From Pseudomonas huaxiensis (lineage in GTDB: Bacteria; Pseudomonadota; Gammaproteobacteria; Pseudomonadales; Pseudomonadaceae): 64,000 bases of DNA. The notes beneath the pieces are model-generated. The model worked only from the letters and a program-made list of their open reading frames with translations. It ran no database searches and was not told the DNA's origin. Below are positions 42,679-51,911 of the stretch, piece after piece (position 1 is the stretch's first letter; the number at the start of each line of letters is the position of its first letter). The DNA is taken from positions 1 to 64,000 of the forward strand of contig NZ_QKVL01000012.1 in the NCBI RefSeq assembly GCF_003231275.1, written 5' to 3'. The translations under genes were made by a program, and so were the position numbers.

Positions 42679-43790
42679 GCGGCTGGTTGCAGACTCCGTT
42701 GACCGAAGCGCTGGGCTGCCGTTATCCCATCGTGCAGACCGCCATGGGCTGGGTCGCTGACGCCAATCTGGTGATCGCCACCACCCGCGCGGGCGGCTTC
42801 GGCTTTCTCGCCGGGGCGACCATTGCCGCCCATGAACTGGAAGGTGAAATCCGCAAAGTGATCGACGCCACCGGCGGCAGCAATTTCGGTCTGAATTTCC
42901 ATATGTTCCAGGACAACGCCGCGCAGTGCGTCGACCTCGCCATTGCCTATCGCCTGCGCGCGGTCAGCTACGGTCGCGGCCCGGACAAGCAGACCATCGC
43001 CCGCTTCAAGGCCGCCAATGTGCTGTGCATCCCCACGGTCGGCGCGCTCAAGCATGGGATCAAGGCACAGGAACTGGGCGCCGACCTGATCACCATCCAG
43101 GGCGGTGAGGGCGGCGGCCACACCGGCGGCGTGCCCAGCTCGATCCTGTTGCCCCAGGTGCTGGACGCGGTAAATGTGCCGGTGATCGCCGCCGGCGGCT
43201 TCGCCACGGGCCGCGGCCTGGCGTCGGCGCTGGCGGCCGGGGCGGCGGGGATCGCCATGGGCACGCGCTTTCTGATGACCCGTGAATCACCCACGCCCAA
43301 AGCGACGCTGGAACGCTACCTGAAGGTCAACGATCCGCAACGGGTGCGGGTCACCACGGCGGTAGACGGCATGCGCCACCGCATGATCGAAAATCGCTTT
43401 ATCAACCACCTCGAACAGGCCGGGCCGTTTGGCCGCTTGCGCATTGCCCTGGGCAGTGCCTGGCAGTGGAAACAGCACACCGGCATGAGCCTCGGCCATA
43501 TGGCCGGAGTGTTTTTCCGCGCGCTGCGGGAAGACCCGTCGGCGCTGTCGCAGGTGGTCATGGCCGCCAACCAGCCGGTGCTGTTGCAGCGCTCGATGGT
43601 CGACGGCCAGCCCGACGACGGCATCCTGCCCAGCGGCCAGGTGGCCGCGGCCATCGGGGAACTGCTCAGTTGCCAGGCGGTGATCGAAGGCATCGCCCGC
43701 GAGGCCGAACAGTGCCTCGACAGCTTGCTCGCCCGGCAAGGCAGCCAACGTCCAGCGAATCAGCCCATCAGTATTGGAGAACCCCTGTGA
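42675..43790 (+). CDS. ipdC: IpdC-like flavoprotein (nitronate monooxygenase family)
   Basis: This 371-residue FMN TIM-barrel protein resembles the nitronate monooxygenase/enoyl-reductase family: PIVQTAMGWVADANLVIATTRAGGFGFLAG at the N terminus, IQGGEGGGHTGG (flavin-side loop), AAGGFATGRGLASALAAGAAGIAMGTRFL (phosphate site). In Mycobacterium the similar IpdC (about 355 residues) acts on the steroid C/D-ring CoA thioester before EchA20 and IpdAB, so the gene order here strongly supports that role. A true nitronate oxidase is unlikely in this context. Translation overlaps both neighbours: ATGA with the upstream crotonase and GTGA with the downstream one. Confidence 0.8.
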   Translation: MSGWLQTPLTEALGCRYPIVQTAMGWVADANLVIATTRAGGFGFLAGATIAAHELEGEIRKVIDATGGSNFGLNFHMFQDNAAQCVDLAIAYRLRAVSYGRGPDKQTIARFKAANVLCIPTVGALKHGIKAQELGADLITIQGGEGGGHTGGVPSSILLPQVLDAVNVPVIAAGGFATGRGLASALAAGAAGIAMGTRFLMTRESPTPKATLERYLKVNDPQRVRVTTAVDGMRHRMIENRFINHLEQAGPFGRLRIALGSAWQWKQHTGMSLGHMAGVFFRALREDPSALSQVVMAANQPVLLQRSMVDGQPDDGILPSGQVAAAIGELLSCQAVIEGIAREAEQCLDSLLARQGSQRPANQPISIGEPL

Positions 43791-44539
43791 ACCAGGCATT
43801 CAGCACTCAGCTTCAACAGGGGATCGCGGAACTCGTGATCGCCAAACCCCCGGTCAACGCCCTCGACAGCCAGGAATGGAACGCCCTGGCCCGTGAAATC
43901 GACCGCCTCGGGGCCAACCCCGAAGTGCGGGTCATCGTCATCCGTGCCGAAGGCCGCGGCTTCTGCGCCGGCGTTGATATCAAGGAACTGGATGCCCATC
44001 CCGAGCGCATCGTCGAGGTCAACGCCGGCAACTACGCCACCTTCAAGGCCGTGCACCGTTGCCCGGTGCCGGTGATTGTCGCGGTGCACGGCTTCGTCCT
44101 CGGTGGCGGTATTGGCATCACGGGCGCGGCGGATATCGTCGTCGCCGCCGAATGCGCCACCTTCGCCTTGCCGGAGGTTGACCGCGGCGCCATGGGCGGC
44201 GGCGCCCATTTACAGCGGTTGTTCCCGCTGCAAAAGGTTCGTTATCTGTTCTTCACCGGCGACACCATCGGCGCCCGCGAAGCCATGCAATACGGCTTTA
44301 TCGAGCGCCTGGTCAGCAAGGAGCAACTGCGCGAAACCGCCCTGGAAATCGCCGCGCGCATCGCCGCGAAAAGCCCGGGCATGATCCGCATCGCCAAGGA
44401 GGCCCTAAACGGTATCGAGGACGGCAACCTGGAAGACAAGTACCGCTGGGAGCAGGGCTTCACCCTGCAGGCGTACACCAGCCCGGACTCGGCGGAAACC
44501 CGTCGCGCCTTCGTCGAAAAACGTGAAGCGAAGTTCTGA
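43787..44539 (+). CDS. EchA20-like crotonase
   Basis: This 250-residue crotonase starts at GTG 43787, which overlaps the upstream stop codon (GTGA) and follows GGAG; the frame stays open far upstream but only as antisense-free shadow of the previous gene. Oxyanion segments are GRGFCAGVDIKEL and HGFVLGGGIGITGAADI, and LPEVDRGAMGGGAHLQRLFP keeps the Pro-Glu. EchA20 in Mycobacterium (about 247 residues) opens ring C of the HIP-derived CoA ester by hydrolysis just before IpdAB. The length and the ipdA-ipdB-ipdC neighbourhood fit. It is the last gene of the 39162-44539 operon, followed by a REP pair. Confidence 0.76.
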   Translation: MNQAFSTQLQQGIAELVIAKPPVNALDSQEWNALAREIDRLGANPEVRVIVIRAEGRGFCAGVDIKELDAHPERIVEVNAGNYATFKAVHRCPVPVIVAVHGFVLGGGIGITGAADIVVAAECATFALPEVDRGAMGGGAHLQRLFPLQKVRYLFFTGDTIGAREAMQYGFIERLVSKEQLRETALEIAARIAAKSPGMIRIAKEALNGIEDGNLEDKYRWEQGFTLQAYTSPDSAETRRAFVEKREAKF

Positions 44540-44555
44540 TAGAGCAGAACGCAAT

Positions 44556-44751
44556 CCCTGTGGGAGCTGGCTTGTCGTGTGACGAACCACTGCGAAGGAC
44601 CGCGTAGCGGTCCCCAGACCTGCCACGCCGAATTCCTGCATGAAGATGATTAAACAGGCCCTGAATCCAGGACCGTGCAGGACAGCAACGCGTGCTGGAT
44701 GGTTTTGGGACCGCTACGCGGTCCTTCGCAGGCAAGCCAGCTCCCACAGGG
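44556..44751. repeat. Inverted REP pair with shared core segment
   Basis: CCCTGTGGGAGCTGGCTTG and CAAGCCAGCTCCCACAGGG are inverted at the two ends, with inner arms GGACCGCGTAGCGGTCC. The middle includes CGTGCTGGATGGTTTTGGGA, also found in the repeats at 17087 and 49100. It separates the EchA20-like gene from the next dehydrogenase and could form a large hairpin. Confidence 0.8.
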
Positions 44752-44798
44752 CAGCGTCGCAACAACCAGTTAGTTATGTTTTGGCCTATGAGGGCACC

Positions 44799-45962
44799 AT
44801 GGAACTGACCTATACCCCCAAACAGCAAGCCTTCCGCGCCGAAGTGCGCGCCTGGCTGGCGCAAAACCTGCCCCGCGAGCCGCTGGCCAGCTACGACACC
44901 CGCGAAGGCTTCGAGCAGCACCGGGCCTGGGAAGCCAAGCTGTTCGACAGCCGCTGGTCGATGGTGATGTGGCCGGCCGACCTCGGTGGGCGTGGCTGCG
45001 ACCTGATCGAGTGGCTGATCTTCGAGGAAGAGTATTACGGCGCCGGCGCGCCGATGCGGGTCAACCAGAATGGCCAGTTGCTGCTGGGCCCAACCCTGAT
45101 GGAGTTCGGCACCGAGGCGCAGAAAAAGCACTTCCTGCCGCGCATGGCTGCCAGCGTCGACATGTGGGCCCAGGGCTGGTCCGAGCCCAACGCCGGCTCG
45201 GACATGGCGGCGATCACCAGCAAGGCGGTGCGTGACGGCGATCACTACGTGATCAACGGCCAGAAAACCTGGTCCACCCGCGCCACCTTCGCCGACTGGC
45301 TGTTCGGTCTGTTCCGCAGCGAGCCGGGCTCCAGCCGTCACCACGGCCTGTCATTCCTGATGGTGCCGCTGAATGCCGAGGGCGTGAGCATTCGTCCGAT
45401 CAAGGCGCTGAACGGCAAGGACGCCTTCGCCGAAGTGTTCTTCGACGATGTGCGGGTGCCGGTGAGCAATCTGATCGGCGCCGAAGGGCAGGGCTGGCAT
45501 GTGGCGATGGCCACCGCCGGTTTCGAGCGCGGCCTGCTGCTGCGCTCGCCCGCCCGCTTCCAGTACACCGCGCGCAAGCTGGTCGAGTTGCTCAAGGCCG
45601 AACCCGCCGCCGCCGAGCGTGATCCGGGGCTGCGCGATGCGGTACTGGAATGCTGGATGGGCGCCGAAGCCTACGCGCTGTCGGCTTACCACACCGTGGG
45701 CCGGCTGGGCCGGGGCGAGCAGATCGGCGCCGAATCAAGCATCAACAAAATCATCTGGTCGGAACTCGATTTGAAGATGCACGAGACCGCCATGCGCCTG
45801 CTTGGCGCCCGCGCCGAACTGATTGCCGGTGCACCGGCCGCAGGCGACGCGGCGCACTGGCTGGAGGGCTTCCTGTTCGCCCAGGCCGGGCCGATCTACG
45901 CCGGCACCAACGAGATCCAGCGCAACATCATCGCCGAGCGCATGCTCGGCCTGCCGAAGTAA
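44799..45962 (+). CDS. Acyl-CoA dehydrogenase (FadE30-like)
   Basis: This 387-residue protein starts at ATG 44799 (GAGGG site); the open frame back to 44640 lies in the REP element. It has MELTYTPKQQAFRAEVRAWL, QGWSEPNAGSDMAAITSKA, INGQKTWSTRATFADW and the C-terminal YAGTNEIQRNIIAERMLG. As in the subunit at 17389, Gly replaces the YEG glutamate. Position at the head of an operon with a second dehydrogenase, a thiolase and an SDR suggests it desaturates the C/D-ring CoA thioester, the role of FadE30 on HIP-CoA in Mycobacterium. No copy of the 19-bp operator was found in front of it. Confidence 0.78.
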   Translation: MELTYTPKQQAFRAEVRAWLAQNLPREPLASYDTREGFEQHRAWEAKLFDSRWSMVMWPADLGGRGCDLIEWLIFEEEYYGAGAPMRVNQNGQLLLGPTLMEFGTEAQKKHFLPRMAASVDMWAQGWSEPNAGSDMAAITSKAVRDGDHYVINGQKTWSTRATFADWLFGLFRSEPGSSRHHGLSFLMVPLNAEGVSIRPIKALNGKDAFAEVFFDDVRVPVSNLIGAEGQGWHVAMATAGFERGLLLRSPARFQYTARKLVELLKAEPAAAERDPGLRDAVLECWMGAEAYALSAYHTVGRLGRGEQIGAESSINKIIWSELDLKMHETAMRLLGARAELIAGAPAAGDAAHWLEGFLFAQAGPIYAGTNEIQRNIIAERMLGLPK

Positions 45963-45971
45963 GGAGCGGCC

Positions 45972-47030
45972 ATGGACTTCACTTTCAACGATGACCAGCT
46001 CGCCTTCCGCGAGGCCATCAGCCGTTTTCTGATGACCGAAGCCGCGCCGGAAATGCTTCGCGAGATCTGGGAAACCGACGCCGGGCGCTCGCCCGACCTG
46101 CGCAACAAGATCGCCGCTCAAGGTCTGACCGCCTTGTCGATCCCCGAAGAGGATGGCGGCCTTGGCATGGACGATGTGGCCTGGGCCCTGATGACCCAGG
46201 AACTGGGCTACTACGCGATCCCCGATTCCCTGGCCGATACCGCCTATGTCGCCGTCGGCCTGCTGGCCGCCCTCGACCCGGCGCATCCGGCCCGTACCAG
46301 CCTGTTGCCGCGTATCGGCGAAGGCAGCCTGCGCCTGGCCATCGGGCATCCGGTCAACCCGCTGGTCAGCGACGCGCAGTTGGCCGAGGTGCTGATCCTG
46401 CCCCACGGCGACGAAATTCACCTGCTGCCGCGAGCGGCGGTGGACGTCGAAGCCAACCCGAGCATCGACGCCTCGCGGCGGCTCGGCCGGGTCACCTGGC
46501 ACCCGACGCCGGCGACCTTGCTGGTCGGCGGCGAACGAGGCAGGGCGGTGCAGGTACAACTGCTCGACCGCGGCGCGTTGTCGGTGGCCGGGCAACTGCT
46601 CGGCCTGGCCCAGCGCATGCTCGACCTGTCGGTGGATTACGTGGCCCAGCGCAAACAGTTCGGCAAGCCGATCGGCAGCTTCCAGGCGGTCAAGCACCAC
46701 CTGGCCGACGTCGCGCGGCAGATCGAACAGGCCAAACCGGTGCTCTACCGCGCCGCCCACGGACTCGCCCGCGGCGATGTCTCGGCTTCGCTGTGGGTGT
46801 CGCAGGCGCGCCTGGCCTGCTGCGAAGCCAGTTGGGTAGCCGCACGCAAGGGCATTCAGGTGCATGGCGCCATGGGGTACACCTGGGAAGTCGACCTGCA
46901 GATGTTCATGAAGCGCGCCTGGGCCCTGGATGCGTCCTGGGGCGATCGTGGGTTCCATAAATCCCGTGTCGGCGCTTACTTGTTCGCCGATGCCGCCCGG
47001 CTGGGTCCGGGCCATACCTTCGAGGACTGA
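45972..47030 (+). CDS. Acyl-CoA dehydrogenase, divergent partner subunit
   Basis: This 352-residue protein begins MDFTFNDDQLAFREAISRFL and ends GIQVHGAMGYTWEVDLQMFMKRAWALDASWGD, with no NEIQ block. That is the same form as the protein at 18573, so it is probably the second subunit of an alpha2-beta2 dehydrogenase with the gene just upstream (9-base gap, AAGGAG). The shorter length reflects a condensed middle domain. Alone it is unlikely to bind FAD in the standard way. Confidence 0.78.
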   Translation: MDFTFNDDQLAFREAISRFLMTEAAPEMLREIWETDAGRSPDLRNKIAAQGLTALSIPEEDGGLGMDDVAWALMTQELGYYAIPDSLADTAYVAVGLLAALDPAHPARTSLLPRIGEGSLRLAIGHPVNPLVSDAQLAEVLILPHGDEIHLLPRAAVDVEANPSIDASRRLGRVTWHPTPATLLVGGERGRAVQVQLLDRGALSVAGQLLGLAQRMLDLSVDYVAQRKQFGKPIGSFQAVKHHLADVARQIEQAKPVLYRAAHGLARGDVSASLWVSQARLACCEASWVAARKGIQVHGAMGYTWEVDLQMFMKRAWALDASWGDRGFHKSRVGAYLFADAARLGPGHTFED

Positions 47031-47033
47031 GCG

Positions 47034-48185
47034 ATGCCAGAAGCCTATATCGTCGATGCGTTGCGCAGCCCCACCGGCAAGCGCAAGGGCGCACTGTCCG
47101 AGGTGCATGCCATCGACCTCGGCGCCCATGTGCTGAAAGCACTGGTACAGCGCAATGCGATCCCCGCAGAAGACTACGACGACGTGATCTTCGGCTGCGT
47201 CGACACCATCGGTGCCCAGGCCGGCGACATCGCCCGCACCAGCTGGCTGGCCGCCGGCCTGCCGCTTTCGGTGCCGGGCACTACCGTGGATCGCCAGTGC
47301 GGATCGTCGCAGCAGGCCGTGCATTTCGCCACGCAGGCGGTGATGAGCGGCACCCAGGATGTGGTCGCCGTCGGCGGCGTGCAGACCATGACCCGTATCC
47401 CGATTTCCTCGGCGATGCTGGCTGGCCAGCCGTTGGGTTTCCCTGATCCGTTTTCCGGCAGCCACGGCTGGCGCGCCCGTTTCGGCACCCAACCGGTGGA
47501 CCAGTTCTACGCCGCGCAGCGGATTGCCGATCACTGGGGGATCAGCCGCGAGCAGATGGAAGCCTTCGCGCTGGAAAGCCACCAGCGCGCCTTGGCTGCA
47601 CGGGAAAGTGGGCGCTTTGCCCGGGAAATCGTCAGCTATGAAGGGCTGAACGAAGATGAAACACCGCGGCAGACCAGCCTGACGAAAATGGCTGAACTGC
47701 AGCCGGTTGACCCGCGCTTCCCGTCGATCACCGCGGCGGTATCGAGCCAGACCTGCGACGCCGCGGCGGCGCTGCTGGTGGTGTCGGAAGCAGCGCTCAA
47801 ACGCTACGACCTGACCCCGCGTGCGCGCATCCATCACCTGACGGTGCTGGGCGACGACCCGATCTGGCACCTCACCGCACCGATCGCCGCCACGCGCCGC
47901 GCCCTGGAAAAGACCGGACTGCGCATGAGCGACATCGACCGGGTGGAGATCAATGAAGCCTTTGCCTCGGTGGTCATGGCCTGGGCCAAAGAGCTGGATT
48001 ACGACCCGGCGCGGACCAACGTCAACGGCGGCGCCATCGCCCTCGGTCATCCGCTGGGCGCCACGGGTGCGCGGCTGATGACCACGCTGCTCAACGAACT
48101 GGAATGCAGTGGCGGTCGATACGGCCTGCAAACCATGTGCGAGGGCGGTGGCCAGGCCAACGTCACGATCATCGAACGTCTTTGA
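47034..48185 (+). CDS. Acetyl-CoA acetyltransferase-family thiolase (FadA6-like)
   Basis: This thiolase of 383 residues carries the nucleophile Cys89 (DRQCGSS), His339 (GHPLGATG) and Cys369 (MCEGGGQ), the full catalytic set. It would cleave a beta-ketoacyl-CoA with CoA to release acetyl-CoA (or a shortened acyl-CoA). In the steroid C/D-ring pathway FadA6 performs the thiolysis after ring opening. The gene begins three bases after the dehydrogenase stop and is followed by an SDR, completing a beta-oxidation-like set (dehydrogenases, thiolase, dehydrogenase). Confidence 0.88.
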   Translation: MPEAYIVDALRSPTGKRKGALSEVHAIDLGAHVLKALVQRNAIPAEDYDDVIFGCVDTIGAQAGDIARTSWLAAGLPLSVPGTTVDRQCGSSQQAVHFATQAVMSGTQDVVAVGGVQTMTRIPISSAMLAGQPLGFPDPFSGSHGWRARFGTQPVDQFYAAQRIADHWGISREQMEAFALESHQRALAARESGRFAREIVSYEGLNEDETPRQTSLTKMAELQPVDPRFPSITAAVSSQTCDAAAALLVVSEAALKRYDLTPRARIHHLTVLGDDPIWHLTAPIAATRRALEKTGLRMSDIDRVEINEAFASVVMAWAKELDYDPARTNVNGGAIALGHPLGATGARLMTTLLNELECSGGRYGLQTMCEGGGQANVTIIERL

Positions 48186-48201
48186 ATCAAGGAGTCAGAC
48201 C

Positions 48202-49080
48202 ATGGCTATCTGTAACGGCCGGACGGTGATCATCACCGGTGCCGGCGGCGGCCTCGGCCGCGCCTACGCTCTGGCCTTCGCGGCCGAGGGTGCCAATGTA
48301 GTGATCAACGATATTCGTGCCGAAGCGGCGCAGGATGTGGCCGGCGAAATCGTCGGCAACGGTGGTCGTGCCATCGCCAACAGCGACGACATCACTACCC
48401 TCGACAGCGCCCAGCGCATCGTCGATGCGGCGCTGGCGGCGTTTGGCGAAGTGCATGTGCTGGTCAACAACGCCGGCGTGCTGCGCGATCGCATGTTCGT
48501 CAGCCTGTCGGAAGAAGACTGGGACCTGGTGATGCGCGTGCATTTGAAAGGGCATTACTGCCTGGCGAACATCCTTGGTCGGCGCTGGCGCGACCAGGCC
48601 AAGGCGGGCGCGCCGGTGGCGGCGCGGATCATCAACACCAGCTCTGGGGCGGGGTTGCAGGGTTCCATTGGCCAGTCCAACTACTCGGCGGCCAAGGGCG
48701 GGATTGCCGCATTGACCTTGGTGCAGGCGGCGGAACTGGCGCGTTACGGCGTCACCGCCAACGCCCTGGCCCCGGCGGCGCGCACGGCGATGACTGAAAG
48801 TGCGATGCCTGATGTGGTGCGCAAGCCCGATGACGGCAGCTTCGACGCCTGGGCCCCGGAAAACGTCGCGCCGCTGGTGGTATGGCTGGGCAGTGAACAG
48901 TCGGCGCATGTCAGTGGCCAGGTGTTCGAAAGCCAGGGTGGGCGTATTTCGCTGGGGGATGGCTGGCGGACCGGTGTGACCCGGGACAAGGGGGCGTTGT
49001 GGCGGGTGGAGGAGGTTGGAGTGGCGGTGGATGCCATTTTGGCTGAGGCGCCAAAGGCGCAGAAGGTGTGGGGTAGCTGA
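48202..49080 (+). CDS. Short-chain dehydrogenase/reductase (SDR 3, IpdF/MFE-2-like)
   Basis: This 292-residue SDR has TGAGGGLGR (12-20), NNAGVLRDRMF (89-99), SSGAGLQGSIGQSNYSAAK with Ser147/148, Tyr161 and Lys165. The NNAGxLRDxxF and GQxNYSAAK forms are typical of the dehydrogenase domain of multifunctional beta-oxidation enzymes (17beta-HSD type 4), which oxidise 3-hydroxyacyl-CoA esters; IpdF of the steroid pathway is of the same broad kind. The ATG at 48202 follows AAGGAG. An in-frame start at 48109 would overlap the thiolase and is rejected. It is the last gene of the operon. Confidence 0.82.
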   Translation: MAICNGRTVIITGAGGGLGRAYALAFAAEGANVVINDIRAEAAQDVAGEIVGNGGRAIANSDDITTLDSAQRIVDAALAAFGEVHVLVNNAGVLRDRMFVSLSEEDWDLVMRVHLKGHYCLANILGRRWRDQAKAGAPVAARIINTSSGAGLQGSIGQSNYSAAKGGIAALTLVQAAELARYGVTANALAPAARTAMTESAMPDVVRKPDDGSFDAWAPENVAPLVVWLGSEQSAHVSGQVFESQGGRISLGDGWRTGVTRDKGALWRVEEVGVAVDAILAEAPKAQKVWGS

Positions 49081-49099
49081 AGCCCTGATCGCCGTAGAA

Positions 49100-49318
49100 C
49101 CTGTGGGAGCGGTGTCAGCCGCGAAGGGCCGCAGAGCGGCCCTGAATCCATCCAGCACCTGGTCCCTGGCGGGTTGGGATCTCACATTCAGGCATCCTCA
49201 AGGTCGAAAGACATGCCGGACTTAGACAGCCATCTCGTGCTGGATGGTTTTGGGGCCGCTTTGCGGCCCATCGCGGCTAACGGCCGCTCCTACACTTTCT
49301 GCGTCTTGCCAGCGAGAT
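49100..49318. repeat. REP pair related to the composite repeat at 17087
   Basis: CCTGTGGGAGCGG ... GGCCGCTCCTACAC frame an interior (GGGATCTCACATTCAGGCAT, CTCAAGGTCGAAAG, CGTGCTGGATGGTTTTGGGG) nearly identical to that at 17141-17345. It ends GCGAGATCA just at the convergent gene and lacks both GTGTAGATACCCATGC ends, so it is a truncated copy. Confidence 0.75.
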
Positions 49319-50469
49319 CACAGCGGATAGTTTTTTAACTCCCGCGCAATCAACATCCGCTGAATCTCGCTCGACCCTTCATAGATCTGGGTAATCCGCG
49401 CATCCCGGTAGTAGCGCTCCACCGGGTAATCCTCCAGATACCCATAACCACCATGCACCTGGATCGCCTTCGAGCAGACCCGCTCGGCCATTTCCGAGGC
49501 GAACAGCTTGGCCTGGGAGGCTTCGCTCAGGCAGGGCTTGCCGGCGCTGCGCAGGCGCGCGGCATGCAGGATCAACAGGCGGGTGGCGTTGATCTGCACC
49601 TGCATGTCGGCCAGCAGGTTGGCGATGCTCTGGTGTTCGTTGATCGGCTTGCCGAACTGGATGCGCTCGCGGGAATACACCAGTGCCGCCTCGAACGCCG
49701 CGCGGGCGATACCCAGCGCCTGAGCAGCAATGCCGATGCGGCCGCCTTCGAGGTTGGACAAGGCAATCGCCAGACCCTTGCCGCGTTGACCCAGCATGTT
49801 GGCCTCGGGAATACGGCAATTGTTCAGCGTCACCGCGCAGGTATCGGAGGCACGGATGCCCATCTTGTGTTCACTGCGATCCACCACGAAACCGGCATTG
49901 TCGGTAGGCACCAGGAAGGCCGAAATGCCTTTCTTGCCCAGGTCCGGGTCGGTCACCGCAAAGACGATCGCCAGCTTGGCCCGGCGGGCATTGCTGACGA
50001 ATTGCTTGGCGCCATTGATGACCCAATGGCCATCCTGCAGTTCGGCACGGGTGCGCAGGTTGTGGGCTTCGGAACCGGCCTGGGGTTCGGTCAGGCAGAA
50101 GCAGCCGATCACTTCGCCGCTGGCCAGGCGTGGCAGCCAGGTCTGCTGCTGTTCATCGTTGCCATAGGCCAGCAGCGGGCCGCAGCCCACCGAGTTGTGA
50201 ATGCTCATCAGCGCGCCGGTGGCGCCGTCACCCGCAGCGATTTCTTCCACCGCCAGGGCGTAGGCGACGTAGTCGGTGTAGCTGCCGCCCCAGTCTTCCG
50301 GCACCACCATGCCGAGCAAGCCCAGTTCGCCCATCTTGGCGACCACGCCATCGTCGATCCAGCCGGCCTTTTCCCAGGCCTGGGCATGGGGCGCGATCTC
50401 GCCACGGGCGAAGTCACGGGCCATATCGCGGATCATGATCTGTTCTTCAGTCAGTTCCAGGTCTTGCAT
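49318..50469 (-). CDS. Acyl-CoA dehydrogenase, short/branched-chain type (isobutyryl-CoA dehydrogenase-like)
   Basis: This 383-residue protein has [19 protein letters not shown], the FAD/substrate region [65 protein letters not shown] and the standard catalytic Glu364 in IYEG. Unlike the pathway dehydrogenases to the left it is a conventional homotetrameric enzyme. Sixteen bases upstream lies a 3-hydroxyisobutyryl-CoA hydrolase gene in the same operon, which points to valine breakdown (isobutyryl-CoA to methacrylyl-CoA). A methacrylyl-CoA hydratase is not adjacent. Confidence 0.82.
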   Translation of the reverse strand: MQDLELTEEQIMIRDMARDFARGEIAPHAQAWEKAGWIDDGVVAKMGELGLLGMVVPEDWGGSYTDYVAYALAVEEIAAGDGATGALMSIHNSVGCGPLLAYGNDEQQQTWLPRLASGEVIGCFCLTEPQAGSEAHNLRTRAELQDGHWVINGAKQFVSNARRAKLAIVFAVTDPDLGKKGISAFLVPTDNAGFVVDRSEHKMGIRASDTCAVTLNNCRIPEANMLGQRGKGLAIALSNLEGGRIGIAAQALGIARAAFEAALVYSRERIQFGKPINEHQSIANLLADMQVQINATRLLILHAARLRSAGKPCLSEASQAKLFASEMAERVCSKAIQVHGGYGYLEDYPVERYYRDARITQIYEGSSEIQRMLIARELKNYPL

Positions 50470-50485
50470 GTGCGTACTCCAGCCC

Positions 50486-51571
50486 TCACAGGCCTTCGAA
50501 GAATTGGTCGACCCGCTGCCGCTCCAGGCCGGCGACAGTGGCGGGGTTCCAGCGTGGCTGTTTGTCCTTGTCGATAAGCAGGGCGCGCACGCCTTCGATC
50601 AGGTCGCCGTGATCGAACCATTGCTGGTCCAGGTGCAACTCCATTCTGAAACAGTCTTCGAGGCTCAAGTGCCGGCCCCGACGAAGCAACTCCAGGGTCA
50701 CCGCCATACCCAGCGGCGAGCGCGACTCCATCAGGTCGGCGGCCTTCAACGCCCATTCATGGCTGTCGCCGACGGTCACGCTGCGCAGTTGCTCGATCAT
50801 GCTGGCGACATCGGGCAGGGCGAAGAAATGGTCGATGGCCGGGCGCAATTCGGCCAGCGGCGGATCGACCAGGGTCTGGGTGCCAAGGCTAGCCAGCACG
50901 CCTTGCAGGTCTTTGAGCGGGTATTCGCTCCACTTGATGCCATCGAAACCCTGGTCGAGGGCGCCCAACCGGTCGCTGTCGATGTACCAGTCGGCCAGGC
51001 CGCAATACAGCGCATCGGCAGCCTGGACCTGCACGCCGGTGACGCCCAGGTACGTGCCGAGTTCACCGGGAATGCGCGACAGGAAATAGCTGCCGCCGAC
51101 ATCCGGGAAGTAACCGATACCGACTTCCGGCATCGCCAGGCGGCTGCGTTCGGTGACCACGCGCAGCTCGGCGCCCTGGGCCAGGCCCATGCCTCCGCCG
51201 AGGGTGAAACCATCCATCAACGCCACGATCGGCTTGCGACAGTGGTGGATGAACAGGTCCAGGTCGTATTCCTCGATGAAGAAGTCGCGGTGCAGCGTGT
51301 CGCCGCTTTTGTAGCTGTCGTACAGCGAGCGGATGTCGCCACCGGCGCAGAAACCCTTGGGGCCTGCACCGCGCAGCACCACGGCGTGAATCTGCGGGTC
51401 GGTGACCCAGGCCTCCAGCTGCAGGCGCAGGCTGCGGACCATCTGCAACGTCAGGGCGTTGAGGCCGCTAGGGCGGTTGAGGGTCAGGTGGCCGATATGG
51501 TTACGGACTTCGGCCAGTACCTGAGCGTTGTCGGTGTCTGAAATGGCCGGTGAACAAGCTGGCGCGGTCAT
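50486..51571 (-). CDS. 3-hydroxyisobutyryl-CoA hydrolase-like crotonase
   Basis: This 361-residue crotonase is longer than hydratases and has HIBCH-type features: [20 protein letters not shown] at the first oxyanion site, [53 protein letters not shown] at the second, and a helical C-terminal extension. It would release 3-hydroxyisobutyrate from its CoA ester in valine catabolism. It is first in a two-gene minus-strand operon with the dehydrogenase at 49318. Confidence 0.82.
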   Translation of the reverse strand: MTAPACSPAISDTDNAQVLAEVRNHIGHLTLNRPSGLNALTLQMVRSLRLQLEAWVTDPQIHAVVLRGAGPKGFCAGGDIRSLYDSYKSGDTLHRDFFIEEYDLDLFIHHCRKPIVALMDGFTLGGGMGLAQGAELRVVTERSRLAMPEVGIGYFPDVGGSYFLSRIPGELGTYLGVTGVQVQAADALYCGLADWYIDSDRLGALDQGFDGIKWSEYPLKDLQGVLASLGTQTLVDPPLAELRPAIDHFFALPDVASMIEQLRSVTVGDSHEWALKAADLMESRSPLGMAVTLELLRRGRHLSLEDCFRMELHLDQQWFDHGDLIEGVRALLIDKDKQPRWNPATVAGLERQRVDQFFEGL

Positions 51572-51911
51572 CGCTGTCTCCCTGCTTTGTTATTGATTTT
51601 CCACGTGATTTGCCACGATGTGGACGAGCGGTCAAGGATCGCCCGGATCGTAACAGTGCAAATTTGCCGAGTTCAATCCGCAAAACTGCAAGGGCAATCT
51701 GCATTTTTGCATGTGCAACCGCGACCTTCGCCAGCGGTCTCGACACTTTAGCCTTGTGACCCGCTAGCACAGGGGATTAGTTCCCTCGGCCGGCGCGCTC
51801 CCGGCACCGGCCAAAGCAGCTCCCGCTTGCTTCCAATGCAGCGTAGGGCACCGGCTGTCGGCTTTCGATAATCCCTCCCGACAACCGTCCCCAACGTTCG
51901 CGGAGAGCGTC
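51572..51911. promoter_or_regulatory. Divergent intergenic region with repeated TGCA-type motifs
   Basis: About 340 bases separate the hydrolase gene (minus) and the porin gene (plus). On the hydrolase side, 51656-51720 holds several GCAAA/TTTGC and TGCA words (GTGCAAATTTGCC, CTGCAAGGGCAATCTGCATT, TTGCATGTGCAAC), the kind of clustered half-sites bound by a dimeric regulator. No gene is seen. Confidence 0.35.

Noticed and set aside
43466..43786. N-terminal extension of the EchA20-like protein
   Set aside because: It lies wholly inside the IpdC-like gene in another frame, is Arg/Pro-rich, and the GTG at 43787 has a ribosome site and matches family length.
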